From assembly GCA_000320545.1 (NCBI GenBank), contig ADNK01001386.1, positions 1 to 64,000 on the forward strand: a stretch of DNA of 64,000 nucleotides. The letters run 5' to 3'. This document shows, piece after piece, positions 44,546 to 57,301 of the stretch. A model generated the notes under the pieces. It did no database searches. It saw nothing but the letters and a program-made list of their open reading frames with translations, and was not told the DNA's origin. This DNA is from Bigelowiella natans CCMP2755. Its lineage: Eukaryota > Cercozoa > Chlorarachniophyceae. Numbering within the stretch: the first letter of the stretch is position 1; each line of letters starts with the position of its first letter. The translations under genes and the position numbers were made by a program.

Positions 44546-45434
44546 AATGTTGTGAGCATGTAAACACAGATTGTGTGATAGCGAAATCGACGGCTAAGTG
44601 AAAATGCAATTTCTCACATGATCTGTGAAGAGCTCGATGATGTGCAGTCAAATGAAGCATTGCTGTTCATTTGCTGCTGTGCAAGGTCCACACACGTGCA
44701 GCGCTCATGTCATGCGTGCAGCACATCCACACAATCCATCTGTCCATCCATTGGTCATAGACGATGGACACACAATGATGTGCCATGTGTGCAAGGTGTT
44801 GCATGTGCAGCACATCATTGAGTGTCCTCTACCATTCTAGCATTGCACAGCTTTCTGCCACATGACCACATTTCGCATCATGCGATTGCAAAATCCCATC
44901 ATTGCATGAACATCGCGCAATCAGATCACGGTGCCGCAACCTGATCACATCAAAAAATTTCGCCGCACACGATCAGATTGCGTTCGCTGTGATCAGATTA
45001 TTCTGGTTTTGGCGGGAAAACTCAGATTTTTGCTTGAGATGCGGAAGTGATTTTTCTTCCTTTTCTTTTCATTCCCGCATTGTATGTCGTCCACATCGTT
45101 CGTGCACGTTGCATATTGCTTGCGGGGCAATCGTACGACCAAACACACGGATATCATTATAAAGTTGCTGCCAATTTTATTGGCCTAAACATTTGTATGA
45201 TGTTGCTAGTATAGCAGGTCCTCGATTCGATGTCACTGCTGCTGCATAAAGCACAAACATGCATGTGCATGCACCGCAAAATCGACAGGCATGATCGAAC
45301 GATTCAGTGTCTTGAGAGTCATGCATGTATCTTCATTGTAATCATAATGAAAATCCGCGACGTGCACGGCAATAATAACACAGTCATGCTTACAGTATCT
45401 GCATTGCATGCGATGCCATAATATCTTCATTCGA
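44546..45434. repeat. Convergent 3' spacer, palindrome-rich
   Basis: No gene. Words such as CATGCATGTGCATGCAC and GCATTGCATGCGATGC are frequent, together with GATCAG/CTGATC and CACATCATTG repeats between 44690 and 45000. Confidence 0.65.
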
Positions 45435-47516
45435 CTACTCCGTCTTACCGCGCTTCGTCAGCTTGATGAATTGCTCGAAGAACATGAACGTCAGGATATA
45501 TTGCGGTCTGGGGAGCATAGGTTCAAAGGAAAGCAACATCAAAACAACGCCTTCATGGAAGACCCATGTGAATATATGTGTTAAAAACAAACACATCAGG
45601 GAGTCGAGTCCACGACAACAGCAAATTAGTGCATAGTAAACATTGACACACTCACGATGGCGAATGGACATACATACACACTCACAGAGAGAGAGGGGGG
45701 GGGGGGGGGGAGGGGGGGATGGGAGACCCCATTCGCATGTAGTTAGCAAGCCCTCCTTTATAGAGCGCAAACGGTCCTTCCGTGCGAACCAACTTGGTTA
45801 AGCAGTCTACGGGGCCTTTATACCTTCATAGCGTCCAGCATGCAGCACCAGTTGTCATCGCTCAATAAGATCGCAGCAACAGCAAGAATGGTTTTAAGCT
45901 AATTGTTTTTGAGGGTGTGTGAGATGTGAGTTATCGCTGCTGTCGTTGTCTTTGTTTTTTTTTTTCATTTTGCTGCTTTTTACGACGAACAGTGGATTTC
46001 CATCCTTTGAGAATGGCTGGTTCATCATCCGCGCGCCGATCAGGTCAAATGGCTGCGTTTACACAAGAAAAACAAATGATTCGTGTGCCTGTGGACATCA
46101 AATACTCTGCCATTCCTATATCGTTGTCATGGGGACCTGCATTGCGATGCAAGCGCACGCAGCAGCGAATGCAGACGCTGTCATATGCGTGATGGGACTG
46201 TCGTCTGAGCAACAAAAGCGTAAGAAGCAGCATAGGATAGAAGGATGGAAAATAGTAAAAACTTCAGAAGAAATGGGAATGGCCTTGTTATTCTGTTCTA
46301 CCTGCCCCTCTTTCTATCATCTGCGTCTTCGCTAGGTCGTAGGATGTCATCTACGTAATGACAATGAGGATGATAATGATGATGATGATGATGATGATGA
46401 CGGTAACAATGATGGAGAACGGAGCAGCCTTGGTTTCACGTTAATGATAAGTCAACCATATGCTCATAACCATGCACACATATTCATACTATCATTCACT
46501 CAAACCAATCGGAGCTTCTCCCTAGTACCTGGAAAGCCACAAGAGCGATGCAACGTGGGACAAACGCATCAAGTCCTCGGAAAAAACTGAACACGACAAC
46601 ATTCTTAGAGAAGCGGCAAGGAAAACCTACATCGTCATCGACATGCCCGTTTTGGTATATGTTGCAGCTTGCTGGCCATTCATATTTTAAACAAGAAATT
46701 CGTATCACGTGAAATTGTGGGGTGCGGCATATTCGTTCACACATTTGAATGATTATTCATAAGATATTGCCAGTGTCCAGCAGATACTGCATGCTGACAG
46801 CGTACGCACCCACGGATCCCTTCTTCGCGTGCAATCGTCTTCATTGCATCCAACATTCCTAGGAGGAGTAAATGGCCCAGGAAGACAACGATAGTTCGCG
46901 TAAACTCAGTTACGGTTGGATGGAGGGGGAATGACAGTTTTCATAGTACGTAGGAAAACAACGTGTTCTTTTTGTTTGTTGTACACCTGAGTGTTGATGT
47001 TGGTGGCCGACCACGTTCTCTTGTACTGTAGTCTGCACTTGTAACTACAGAATAGCATAATATCAGCATTAAGGCGTTTGGAAGTCATCATCCACCACCA
47101 CCACCGCTATCGTCCTCCCCACAGTATACCTGCGTCTTTAGCACGAAGAAGGGGCAAGCGATCATACCTACCAATGCACCAAAAGCGCCAAGTGTCATTG
47201 GAGGCAGCAGCAGCAGATAATGTGTGCAATTATGCAAGTACAAATGACGTGGCACTAAAAGAGACGATTGAGGAACGATGAGATAAAAAAGGAAAAAAGG
47301 AAAAATGGAAAAAACAACAAATGATGGAGTTCTTAATGGATGGATGCAGATGCAACATCTACAAGTAACAAACACCTGCTACAGCGCCAGCGGTTAGACC
47401 GAGAAGAAAATTAACGCTACTGTTGTTTTTCGATCCCTTTTCCACTCCCATCCATTGCTGGAAATAACGACTTATGATTAGGTATGGCAACTAGAAGCTC
47501 ATGACATCTTCAGCTG

Positions 47517-47559
<43 letters not shown>

Positions 47560-48135
47560 GTGTGCGCGCGATCCATTCGAAGTGCACGAGGGTGGGCGTG
47601 CTACCACCTTTCCCACATTGTAGACACCGAACCGCGCCGAGTTTCCCACCATTTGAAACCAAACTAATCATTCATTCATGGATGTTTACGAATTGCCTGA
47701 CAATGGATTAACTACGAAGGAGTACACACGTACGCACACACACGCATAGACACAAGCATATACTACTGTTGCAAATGTCAGTACGTCAGTGGCTTTTAGT
47801 TAAAGAACAACACTTAAAAGAAGATTGGTTCTCAAGTCACTGACTCGCAGGAACAAGGCCTCGGTAAAGGCCTTTGAGGCCCTCCTTTTGCCCGATGTGC
47901 ATGAGTCCAGAGAAAACGCCATTGTATGCGCGCTGTCCTGCTCCCATCTCACCCTGCATTTGGAGCCGACTCTGCGAAAGAAACGCAAAGGAGAGGAAAA
48001 CTTAGCAGGATGCAATGCTGTCTCGATGCGCGTTCATCCAGCAACGGCAACACGGGCTACCTTGACGACGTCAATGGGATTCACGATGCAAATAGCACAT
48101 GCTGCGGACACGCCTCCACAAAGAAAGTTCTCCAT
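45435..48135 (-). CDS. SLC25A34/35: Mitochondrial carrier, SLC25A34/35 (oxaloacetate-carrier) type
   Basis: Thirteen exons: 48135-48061, 47971-47845, 47663-47608, 47457-47376, 47167-47130, 47044-46987, 46858-46806, 46586-46529, 46350-46302, 46204-46137, 46052-45987, 45823-45728 and 45507-45435, together about 300 codons, the usual size of a six-helix inner-membrane carrier. Repeat 1 has FLCGGVSAACAICIVNPIDVVK then SRLQMQGEMGAGQRAYNGVF. Repeat 2 has FLLGLTAGAVAGMIACPFFV with LKTQ and the subfamily motif VGHQHQHSG. Repeat 3 has HMTASAFAAACACIAMQPFD, ARMMNQP, CLTKLVRTEGPFALYKG and MGPQYILTFMFFEQF. The second PxDxxK motif lacks its acid (PFFVLK), as in oxaloacetate-type carriers. Two junctions (46806/46586 and 45987/45823) each leave one base too many. 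The substrate cannot be read from sequence. Very short exons (38-58 nt) are frequent. Confidence 0.9.
47518..47555. repeat. (TC)n array in a carrier intron
   Basis: A TC dinucleotide run between carrier exons 3 and 4; on the transcribed strand it is a GA array. Confidence 0.9.
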
Positions 48136-48738
48136 CTTTGTGTTTCACCGCTCTCACCAACCGCTTTGGCAAGGAGCTGACCACGTCGATGGAGTTGTTG
48201 AGGTCCTCCGATTGGGACACAGCTCTTTCGATTAGATCAAATGCTTATTTCTTCCATGTCGTATAAGGAAATTCCCATGTATTACCATGAAATATTTGAC
48301 TATCAGCAATTTTACATTCTAAAGTATTCTCATCTGCGCGTCTCATCCACGAAACGCACTAGAATTTATCCAAGAATCAAACTGACATGACTCAAACAGA
48401 AGAAAATTAAGGGATAAAGGCAAAATCTGCAGGGATTTTTAGGCGGGGCGACATCGCTAATTCTCAAAAATACAGGGCAATTTAGCTTGTAGAAAAGCCT
48501 CTGGTGCAGAATAGGAAATAAACCGCATGAAATTGCCTGAATGGGGAAAATCTAACGGGAACATTTTCTGTGTCGCCAGAGGTGTGGGGGGGCGGCAGGG
48601 GTGGCTGGAGCGTGCATGCACGAATATTTTATGAGTCCTTCACGAACTATGTAGTTAAAGTCCACCAATGTCAAGCATTCCTACCTCGCACAGACTCTCC
48701 GCCCACTAATTTTTTGTTCCAATACATGCAGCAAGCCA
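48136..48738. promoter_or_regulatory. Divergent intergenic region, carrier / lipase
   Basis: About 600 bp between divergent starts. No element or further gene is recognised. Confidence 0.35.
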
Positions 48739-50215
48739 ATGCTGCTGTTACTGCTGACCGCTGCTGCTCTCCTAGATCACAAGGCAGAGGCTAAGCTGCC
48801 TCACTTCCGATGCGAACAGGTTGGCATGAAAGAAATTTACGTAATAGTTATACAGTCTGATCTTTTGTGACGACATTTCGTCACCCCACCCGCCCCTTCA
48901 GCACTATGGAAAACTGATCAATCAGACAGTCACTGAGCAGTGCATATCAGACAGCAGGTGACGCTTACTATATATCTCCTACCAGCCTCATATTTTTGCA
49001 ATTATTCTTCAATCGAATCCATGTAGAGGGATTACAGCATGGCTTGAGTCGTTTGCATTTACAACGTTTGTATTTCTACTAGATGTGCCGTCTGCCTCCC
49101 ACGTAATCTCTGCGTTGAAAAGCATCCGTCCCCTTCTAAGTGCCCAGGTGCGTGCTAACAACGGCTTCAGCCTATCACAGCAATGATAACGTAGATAATT
49201 CTGCGCCTTATTTGTTTTCTTGTCCGATGACAAACCAGAGGGCTGCGCGTTCGAGAGGAAAACGAAGAACGCTTCCTGCCATCTCCCGTATGGTTTTTGT
49301 TATCTACTGACGAGTTTAAATCATAGCTAGTAAGAAATTATAACCTGATGATGTTACTAGGTTGAAGGCGGGCTCTCGAAAGATTCCGTACGACGAGGCG
49401 GAGGCTAAAAAGTACAGCTCTTTTTTCCAAAAAAAAAGAGGGGCAGAGAAGGGAGAATATTATGCAAGACTTATGATGTATGTACATGTAAGCACTGCCT
49501 CAAAGGTCTCCCGGATGTAACTGGGCCCGAGGCCGTTACTGCTGTGAAGGGGGGTCAACGAACAGTGCGAGATTTTGTTCTCATTAAAAGCACCTAGGAA
49601 TATCATCCACAGCACCAGTGCGATCCCACTCGTATTGCGTGTCAATGGAATCGTGATGATGATGCTCGGTCTTTAGAAACGGCATCATTGATTCAGTAGC
49701 ATCCTATCTCGCACCAGTTGCCTCACATCATCATTATCATCGTGTTCTTCTTCTTCTTATCACAACCACGCAACCAGATACGTGCATCTAGCCGGTGCTT
49801 CCTACTGCCCTGTGGACCAAATTCAAGCATGGACTTGCAAGTAAAATAATGGACTATGATGATGATGATGGTGGTGATGGTGATGGTGATGGTGGTGATG
49901 ATGGATCATGTAAAAGCGAGGATGGTCATGCTGATGATCAAGATGTATAAGGAGATGAACATTATTTTGGTGATTACGCTGTCTTTTTGGTAGCTCTCTT
50001 ATACAAAGTAGTAGTGATCTTAGCTGACGACGAATAATTGTGTGATGATGGTAGGCAATGCAAGCCTGGATTCTCTCCCAAAGTGGTGATGAACAATGAT
50101 GCGAAGATACTCAGGGGGTCAGTCAGTCAGTCAGTCAGTCGTTCGGTGGTCGAAATGACTCTCTCTGATTGTGAAGAGTGGCAAATCTTCCATCCATCGT
50201 TTCTACTTACTTCCA

Positions 50216-50283
<68 letters not shown>

Positions 50284-50909
50284 AGCACGCTATGGGCGTC
50301 GTCGTCGTCGTCGTCGTGATATTTGATGAAGATCTCTGTTGTTTCTTCCTCAGGTACATTGGGATTGATGAGGTCGAGAACGCTGTTGTCATTGCCTTCC
50401 GAGGCACGGTCACTACTATCAAGGACTGGTCGTCAATCATGCCATTAGTTGTAGTACCAGCGGCACTAGAGCAGTAGAGCAGTAGCGTAAGTAGTAGTAT
50501 AAGTAGTAGTAGTAGTAGTAGTCGTCGTCGTCGTAGTAGTGGTAATCGTGAAAGAGGGGGAAGTGCTGGTTGCAGAAGTAAACGCATCATACGACGAAAG
50601 AGACTACTATATTGTAGTGCAGTACATGTACCAAAGTTTTGGTTCTACTCCTCCTCCTCCTCCTCCTCCTCCCCCTCCTCCACCTACTACCGCTGCTGCT
50701 GCTACTACTACTACTATTCCGACTAGTAACTTACTACTTTTCTGCTTGTGGTTGGTTGCAGGATAACGGATTTAGATATATTCAAGATTTCGCCATACAC
50801 TGACCTGCCGCAAGTTCAGGTAGAATGCATGCTCCGTATAACGTCTACGAGGGATTCATGAAAAGGCAACGAGCATGTTTTTGGGGAAAAAAATTCAAGT
50901 TTGATCATT

Positions 50910-50951
<42 letters not shown>

Positions 50952-50986
50952 CCCACGTTGATGGTCGCTAAGCAACGAGCTATTTG

Positions 50987-51034
<48 letters not shown>

Positions 51035-51165
51035 TCTCTTCTTCTACTAATGCTTTTACATTCCCCCTCCCGCAAAAGGTCCATAGGGGCTTCTACCTAT
51101 CATTCAAGTACTTTGAGCCACAAATACTCGACTTCCTTCAAAATATGGTACTAGTAGTAGTGCAG

Positions 51166-51196
<31 letters not shown>

Positions 51197-51313
51197 CTTT
51201 TTGTGGTAGTGGTGGTGGTGGTGGTGTTTAGTGGTAGTCCTTGTACAATCTTCATCTTTCATGTTGCATATACTTACAACCCCCCCTCCCCTCTCCCCCT
51301 GTCCCGCCTCTCC

Positions 51314-51380
<67 letters not shown>

Positions 51381-52140
51381 ATGTTCAATTTCAATACCAG
51401 GGCGCACCAGCGCCAAAGATCGTAGTCACAGGCCACTCTCTTGGAGGAGCAATTGCCACCGTTTGCGCATTCACCCTGATGCATGTGCATGGATATGAAA
51501 TCGAGAGAGTCGTAACTTTCGGAGAACCGCGCGACGGAGACACGAATTTCGCGTCGATTTACGGTCTGAACATCGAGAATTTAAACTTGTATGTACACAC
51601 ACACGCACACACGCACACGCGCGCGCGCACACACACACACACACGTATACCCACTCCAATTTTTTTAATAAAGTGTGTTTGTCCGTTTATGTAATATGTT
51701 GGTGCGCGTATTTAATGCACAGTTGTATGGGTTTCTTGTGTGTGTTGTGTGACTGAATACATTGCCTGCATATTCCTTTGTGTTTTACGTGTCGATGGCA
51801 ATAGACACGACGATTCCCAATCACTGGAGGGTTACGCATGCAAAAGTAGTAAGATGCAAGCGAATAATGACACTAGCAAGAGTGCTCTCTTGAGCATTCA
51901 TTAACATCGATTTGAACAACATTTTCCGTTACCACCATCCATCTTCTGCACTTCCCTCCTCCTCCTCCTCCTCCTCCTCCTCCTCCTCCTCCTCCTCCTC
52001 CTCCTGGAACTTCACTCCTAATATACTATTTGGCATCATCGTCATCACCAGGACATCGTTCCCCACGTCCCCATTCCGTGGCAAGGGTTTTATCACGTCG
52101 CTACAGAGGTATCATCAACTATTATAAAAATTATTACTGC

Positions 52141-52179
<39 letters not shown>

Positions 52180-52599
52180 GTAGCAAGGTTGAGGGGGGAT
52201 TATGATTGGGAACAGGCTGAAACAAACAACCATTTTGCAGGTGTGGTACCCATCACAGGACTACGTTCCCGAGCAGTACACCATATGCGACGGGTAGAAG
52301 TTAATCATCACCGTGAAAACGAATATGAAACAAACGATTCGCCGTGCCTGACCCCATCATTGTATACGCTTATGCTCGCTTGCGTGCACGAAGCACACAG
52401 AGCGGCATTCACGGACGATGCAGGCGATGATGATGATGAAGATGATGAAACCTAACTTTCGCACACGTATGTAACAAACACCTCTTTCTCTTTAAACAGA
52501 TCTGGTGAGGATCCTACGTGCTCCGACAGTGTCATGGACACATCCGTTGACGACCATCTCACATATATTGGAATCCCTCTAGGCTCTGATGCATGTTGA
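48739..52599 (+). CDS. Secreted class-3 (alpha/beta hydrolase) lipase
   Basis: Exons 48739-48819, 48902-48957, 49083-49147, 49239-49287, 49361-49477, 49778-49840, 50055-50117, 50354-50428, 50762-50819, 51079-51147, 51401-51588, 51805-51845, 52052-52108, 52241-52293 and 52500-52599, about 378 codons. It starts with a signal peptide (MLLLLLTAAALLDHKAEA). A Cys-rich segment follows (CAVCLPRNLCVEKHPSPSKC, then CAFERKTKNASC). The lipase domain begins HLAGASYCPVDQIQAWTCK. Catalytic elements: oxyanion region VVIAFRGT, nucleophile in VTGHSLGGA, Asp in HAKDIVPHVP and His in DDHLTYIGIPLG near the C-terminus; HWRVTHAK is typical of this family. All junctions are in phase except exon 11 to 12, which leaves one base too many. 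It should hydrolyse ester bonds of lipids outside the cell or in the secretory system. Nearly every intron carries a microsatellite. Confidence 0.9.
50220..52172. repeat. Microsatellites in lipase introns
   Basis: A TC array at 50220-50260 merges into AC (50261-50283). Others are AGT/GTC arrays at 50490-50540, CTC at 50649-50680, ATC at 50915-50946, TC at 50990-51023, AGT at 51165-51195, TC at 51307-51370, AC/GC at 51595-51642, CTC at 51957-52003 and ATT at 52136-52172. Confidence 0.9.
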
Positions 52600-53918
52600 T
52601 TTTCAACCGAATAGATAGATGACAATGGGATCAAAAACGTATTTCTCTTTTATACGATGTCTAGCTGGGCAAGCTTGTTCATCCACACAAAATGTTTGTT
52701 TCCTCAGCTCTGCAGTTCATGTATAGACCTTTATTCTCCATCGTATTCTCATGAGACCATTAATCAGCAAATAGATTAGATTTACTGTATAGATAATGAC
52801 AAGATTTCGAATTTAATAACATGCAAATCGAGAACAACAACTTCGCAACGCATGCTCATGTCTCGATGTGACATGCTCATGTGATCATGTGATCGTTAGA
52901 GAAAGCATGCTGTGTGAGTGATCGATTGGTCTAGCACTTTCTAGCTTTCCACATCAAGCTCGTTGTTCGAACTGATGACTTTCGAGCTAGTAGTGCCATT
53001 GACAGGGCTCCCTGTGCGATGCTCTGCTGAAACAGCCAAATTCAGTGCACTGCTAGCTAGCTAGACTGCGACGCAATCGGTTTTGGACCTGCACGGAATG
53101 AAGCGAGAAGGCAACATTTGCGAATGTGTAGTGCAGATAGCTAGATCGCATGAAACGACTAGCTGAGAACGCCATGGAGCGCGTCATCATGTGAAATGCG
53201 TGCACATTTACTAGACGTGATGCAGTCAGTGATGCTAGCTAGCTAGGGTGGCCTGCACCGACACACTCTAGCACTAGCACATCTAGACATGTTGGCAAGC
53301 ATGCTCTGGTGCTAACAGTGACTACAGAAGGCTCTGGCTAGCTAGCTAAGTGCTAGACTGGTCTCAAATAGCAGATCTCTAGATTTACTTGTGCAGATCT
53401 TGTTAGTACGTGGATGTTTGAACATGTCATGTCTGCTGGCTAGCTAGCTAGCGTTAGCTAGTTAGTCTGGCGCGCAAATTGAATGATCAAACATCGCATC
53501 TAGCTAGCTACGCTAGCTAGCTAGATTTAACTAGTGACTAGATCTAGAGATCAATTTGTGCCGAATATGACGGTGTAGCGCTGTAGCGCAAGCTAGTAAG
53601 CTATGTCGAAATGTCTAAAATTTAATGATGGGATTTATTAGCGCGCATGCATGATGCTAGTGTAGCGTTTTGTCTGGTTGCTCTAAATGCATTCTGCAGC
53701 TCATCATGTAGACCATGCAGATAGAGGTTTACTATTCACAATGTATCACATATCATACATTTATTTACAAATGCAAGTGAAATAGGTGCAGCAACTGCGA
53801 ATTCACTCCTACGTACAAGGAGAGACTAGATAAATGTGCCAAGTATGCGGCCACGACGAAACTAAAGCAATTTTAGTAATCAAGTGATTGAAGATATTTT
53901 TAATGCCATATTGTTGTC
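52600..53918. repeat. Convergent 3' spacer, richest palindrome island
   Basis: No gene. From about 52840 to 53720 the words TAGCTAGCTAGC, GCTAGCTAGCTAG, CTAGCTAGCTACGC, AGATCTCTAGAT and CATGCATGATGC recur many times in degenerate form, without a fixed period, and CTAG is far more frequent than expected for the base composition. Confidence 0.75.
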
Positions 53919-54433
53919 CTACATCTTCCCTTCATTGAGGCGCAGCAACCTCGCTTTCAACCGTGACTCAGCGGCCTTGAATAAAGCTTCCTCCTTAACA
54001 ATCTTGTCTTTCAGGGATTGGGGGACTCCAGACCATTTGTTATCCAAGACACAACTCAGAGCGTCTTCCTGGTCGCCGAAACCAAAGATGTTAGAAGCAT
54101 TTCTGTTGCGATGGCGAACTGCAGTACCAAGAGATGATGAGGAGGCAGCCTTGGCCTTGGCCGCCAGGGAGAGGAACAGGTTTTTGATGTTACGTCTTTT
54201 TGACAAACGCTGAGGAGATGCAACCTGTTCTCGCCCACGCTTTCGGCGAGAAAGGAGAGAGACAGCAAAGGGCGTTTGAACGTCGTCATCGGTATCAACT
54301 GGGGCTCCTTCTGGTGATCCATAAGACGGCTTGTTACCTTTGTTTTTTATCATTTTCCCATCAAGTCCTACTTGCCCCATTTTCGGTAATGCATCAGAGA
54401 CAGCATCAGAAACGCTAACTATGCTGCTGCTGT

Positions 54434-54468
<35 letters not shown>

Positions 54469-55381
54469 GCTGCAGGTGTGGTAGTCCTGCTGCAGTTGGT
54501 GACACTTCCTCCATTATTACCAGATGCATCGTTTGTCTTTGGCTTACTAAAACTGAAACGACTCCTATTGATGTGTACCCCGCTGCTGCTGCTGCAGCCC
54601 TTCAAATGGTGTCTTCTTCCTTGGAGCTTTCTGGTAGCAGCAACAACACTATCATGAGCAGCAGCAACCAAGCCACCACTACCGCTTCGAACGCTATGGC
54701 CAGCCGGAGAAATGGCCGCGGCAGTAGTAGTGGACGGGGTAGCTTGAGCAGCGTCAGGAGTAGAATAGCTGGATTTCCTGTCGCTTTGATGCTGCTGCTT
54801 CGAAAGGGCTGCAAGTATTGCCTCGCATCTGCCGCGAGCCGTTAGAAAACTACCCCGCTTCTTCGTTTTCACCATTGCTGTCAAAACACCGTCATTTAAC
54901 AGGACGGAAGGTCCTCTGCTGCTATGTGCTGAAGATACTCCGCGGCTGTTTTGCATCTGCTTTGGTGGTTGCTTGAGAGAAAAGCTATTTATCGTGGGAT
55001 TGGTGAGCTTTGTACTTGCCCTACTTGAAGGAGGCAGGAGATAGGATATCAGTTGTCGCCTTCGCTTCAGTAGCTGATTCTGGTTCTGTGGATGCCTACG
55101 TGCTCTGACAATTGTGCGTACAACGTCAATGGTTTTTGATGTTCTCTTGGAGAAGTTGTGATAGTCAGGGCGTGACGACGAGGATCGCTTTGGAATGGGT
55201 AGAAGGTCAATTCGGCTATTGGGTATACGTCTGAGCTTCTCGAGAAATTCGACAGAGAGGCGCTGTCTTACAAGAGATGTCGTTGCAGCAATGTCGCTTC
55301 CCAACCCCTGCGTATGCTGGAAGTTAGGAAACAGAACCAAAATTGAATTTCTCCATAGAATAAATCTAAGAATTATCGATG

Positions 55382-55426
<45 letters not shown>

Positions 55427-55730
55427 CTTTCCCCCTTCGGTATCCGATATATTCACACTTAGTCGCATCTCACAGTCTAGCTTCATTATACAATGCACAC
55501 ACCTGGGGAGGGGTTCCTGGCTTGAGAGGCGGTGTCTTGATATGCGATGATACCTCAAGGGAAGTTTCGGATGATGAACGCGACGAGGGGGATGTGGCAG
55601 ATGAGGAAGATATAGAATGCCTTCGTAACCTTTCTTCACGGTTAATTTCTGCCTCTATCAATTCAAGTCTGCTGAGAGTTCTGACATTATGTACGTGAAG
55701 AGGAAATAATAAGGCTACTGTTCTCTCCAT
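53919..55730 (-). CDS. Ser-rich basic protein, family not recognised
   Basis: Exon 55316-53919 (465 residues, stop at 53919) is joined in phase to 55730-55503, which is open from an ATG at 55730 and encodes TLSRLELIEAEINREERLRR followed by Ser-rich sequence. The main exon contains short conserved-looking blocks (LVRQRLSVEFLEKLRRIPNS, RGRCEAILAALSK, SLKDKIVKEEALFKAAESRL) set in long Ser, Thr, Asn and basic low complexity, with nuclear-localisation-like clusters (SRRKRGREQ, LSKRRN). A further block upstream (55977 to about 55760, starting MRRIPQMLELELQSSRSLMP) may be the real first exon, but its phase does not fit. A nuclear or cytoskeletal role is only a guess. An intron TC array lies at 55383-55420. 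Confidence 0.6.
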
Positions 55731-55977
55731 TTAGATAGTGTGAATATCCTCTCACGAGCTCACATGTAGAAGAGATAATGTTGTGGCGTATCTTGGAATC
55801 AAACCTTCGCAAAAGGAAAGGGTTGGAAGCCATGATGTTCGAATATTGGTCATCGCTTGGTTGATGTTCGCGGAATTGGTCATCAGCACTGAATTTTCGG
55901 CTTCTGTCCTGCTTCCACGGCATCAAGCTTCGGCTGGATTGTAATTCCAACTCGAGCATTTGGGGAATTCTTCGCAT

Positions 55978-57301
55978 CAGATTTCGGAAAGCACTGGGGG
56001 GGGTGGGAAGTGATGTGGCCGTCCTTGTGCGTCGTGAAATGGTTTGTGAGTTCCACTGTTATGTGATTCCAAGATTCAGACTGGAACCACCAAAAAAACA
56101 GTTAATGCGATGAGACGGCGTCGTCGTTTTTTATGGACGACAACATAAAAGGAGATGATCACGGATCCCGCGCCTGTGATGTCCACTATTCTCAGTTTTC
56201 AACTGGCACCGGAACACTGTGCCTTTTCTGACGTGTTCACGGCCGACAGGAAGCACGCGACTCATCTTGGCCTTTTTTTTGGAACGGAAACTATGCTATC
56301 AAACACGTCACGCACAGAGTGTGCAATCTGTGTGTGAGTGAGGGAAAAAACACACGGGTACCAAGATGCACCCTCACAACTCGCATCCTCACTCTTAAGT
56401 CCCTGGTGTTACCCTCGATTTGTTCGCTACGCAGGGGATTTCGCCCTCAAAGAGGCTTGAGACAAACAGGCGTGGCACTTTCGGAGAATGTCAGAGCAAT
56501 GTAGGAAGAAGAACACTTCTCCAACCAACGAAAGCAAGAAATAGGAACTCGTAAAAAACTGTTTTCCACAGAGTCAATGTGATTTTCTGGAGCTCGAGGC
56601 GGCATGCAGTGAATCTGATGCAAAACACCCTTTCTTGAAAATCACTTTTTCGATAATGTGCCGCAAAATGTAAGAGTTTAGAGGAAGCACTAAAAACAGT
56701 TAATTTTGACAGACATGCCACTTTTGCCACAATTGACTCGAAACTTGTCAGAATTGACTTTTTTCCCACAGTCCTCGAGCATCAAACATTTCACGACCCC
56801 AAAGCGTACAAAGGAAGGAAGGAAAAAAAGTGCATCATGTTAAGTTTTCGTCTCACGAAAGCGTCACGGGCAATACATTGTCCTTTTTCGCCGCTTCGCC
56901 GGCAACGGAGCAATTTCAAATGGCCACTTGCCTCCGAAGACCAATTCGAGATTTTTATTGAGCCGAACGGCCAACGTTTTACGGATGCGTCACAAACATT
57001 CTGTGCAAAAAAGTACCTACCGATTACGAGCACATCATTGCCATTGAGCATCGCGGAATACCTTGAATACCGACGAGCGACTATCTGAGTCTAGATCGAA
57101 CACTCGAAAGTGTGCCTTCAAATCTTTGGAATGACGGGAAGAAGTTCCTGTTCCTGCTGTTCACCTGAACGGGCCGCAGTTTCCATGTCGCAGATGCGTT
57201 TCTGGTCGGGTTCTGCAATGTTGTTGTTGTCGCAATGCTGGAAACGGTGAAGTTGTCTATAACCACAGCTTCCGGTTGACCACTGCCGATTCGAACACGG
57301 A
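55978..57301. other. Intergenic region without recognisable gene
   Basis: I see no family match on either strand. A plus-strand open stretch at 56837-57088 looks protein-like in its second half (EDQFEIFIEPNGQRFTD) but has no recognisable family or splice context. Confidence 0.4.

Noticed and set aside
44690-45000. Repeated CACATCATTG and GATCAG words considered as a tandem satellite
   Set aside because: The words recur irregularly without a constant period; they fit the palindrome-rich spacer style rather than a tandem array.
50915-50946. Regularly spaced trinucleotide arrays considered as a CRISPR-like or satellite array
   Set aside because: They are simple (ATC)n, (AGT)n and (CTC)n microsatellites with no spacer-repeat structure.
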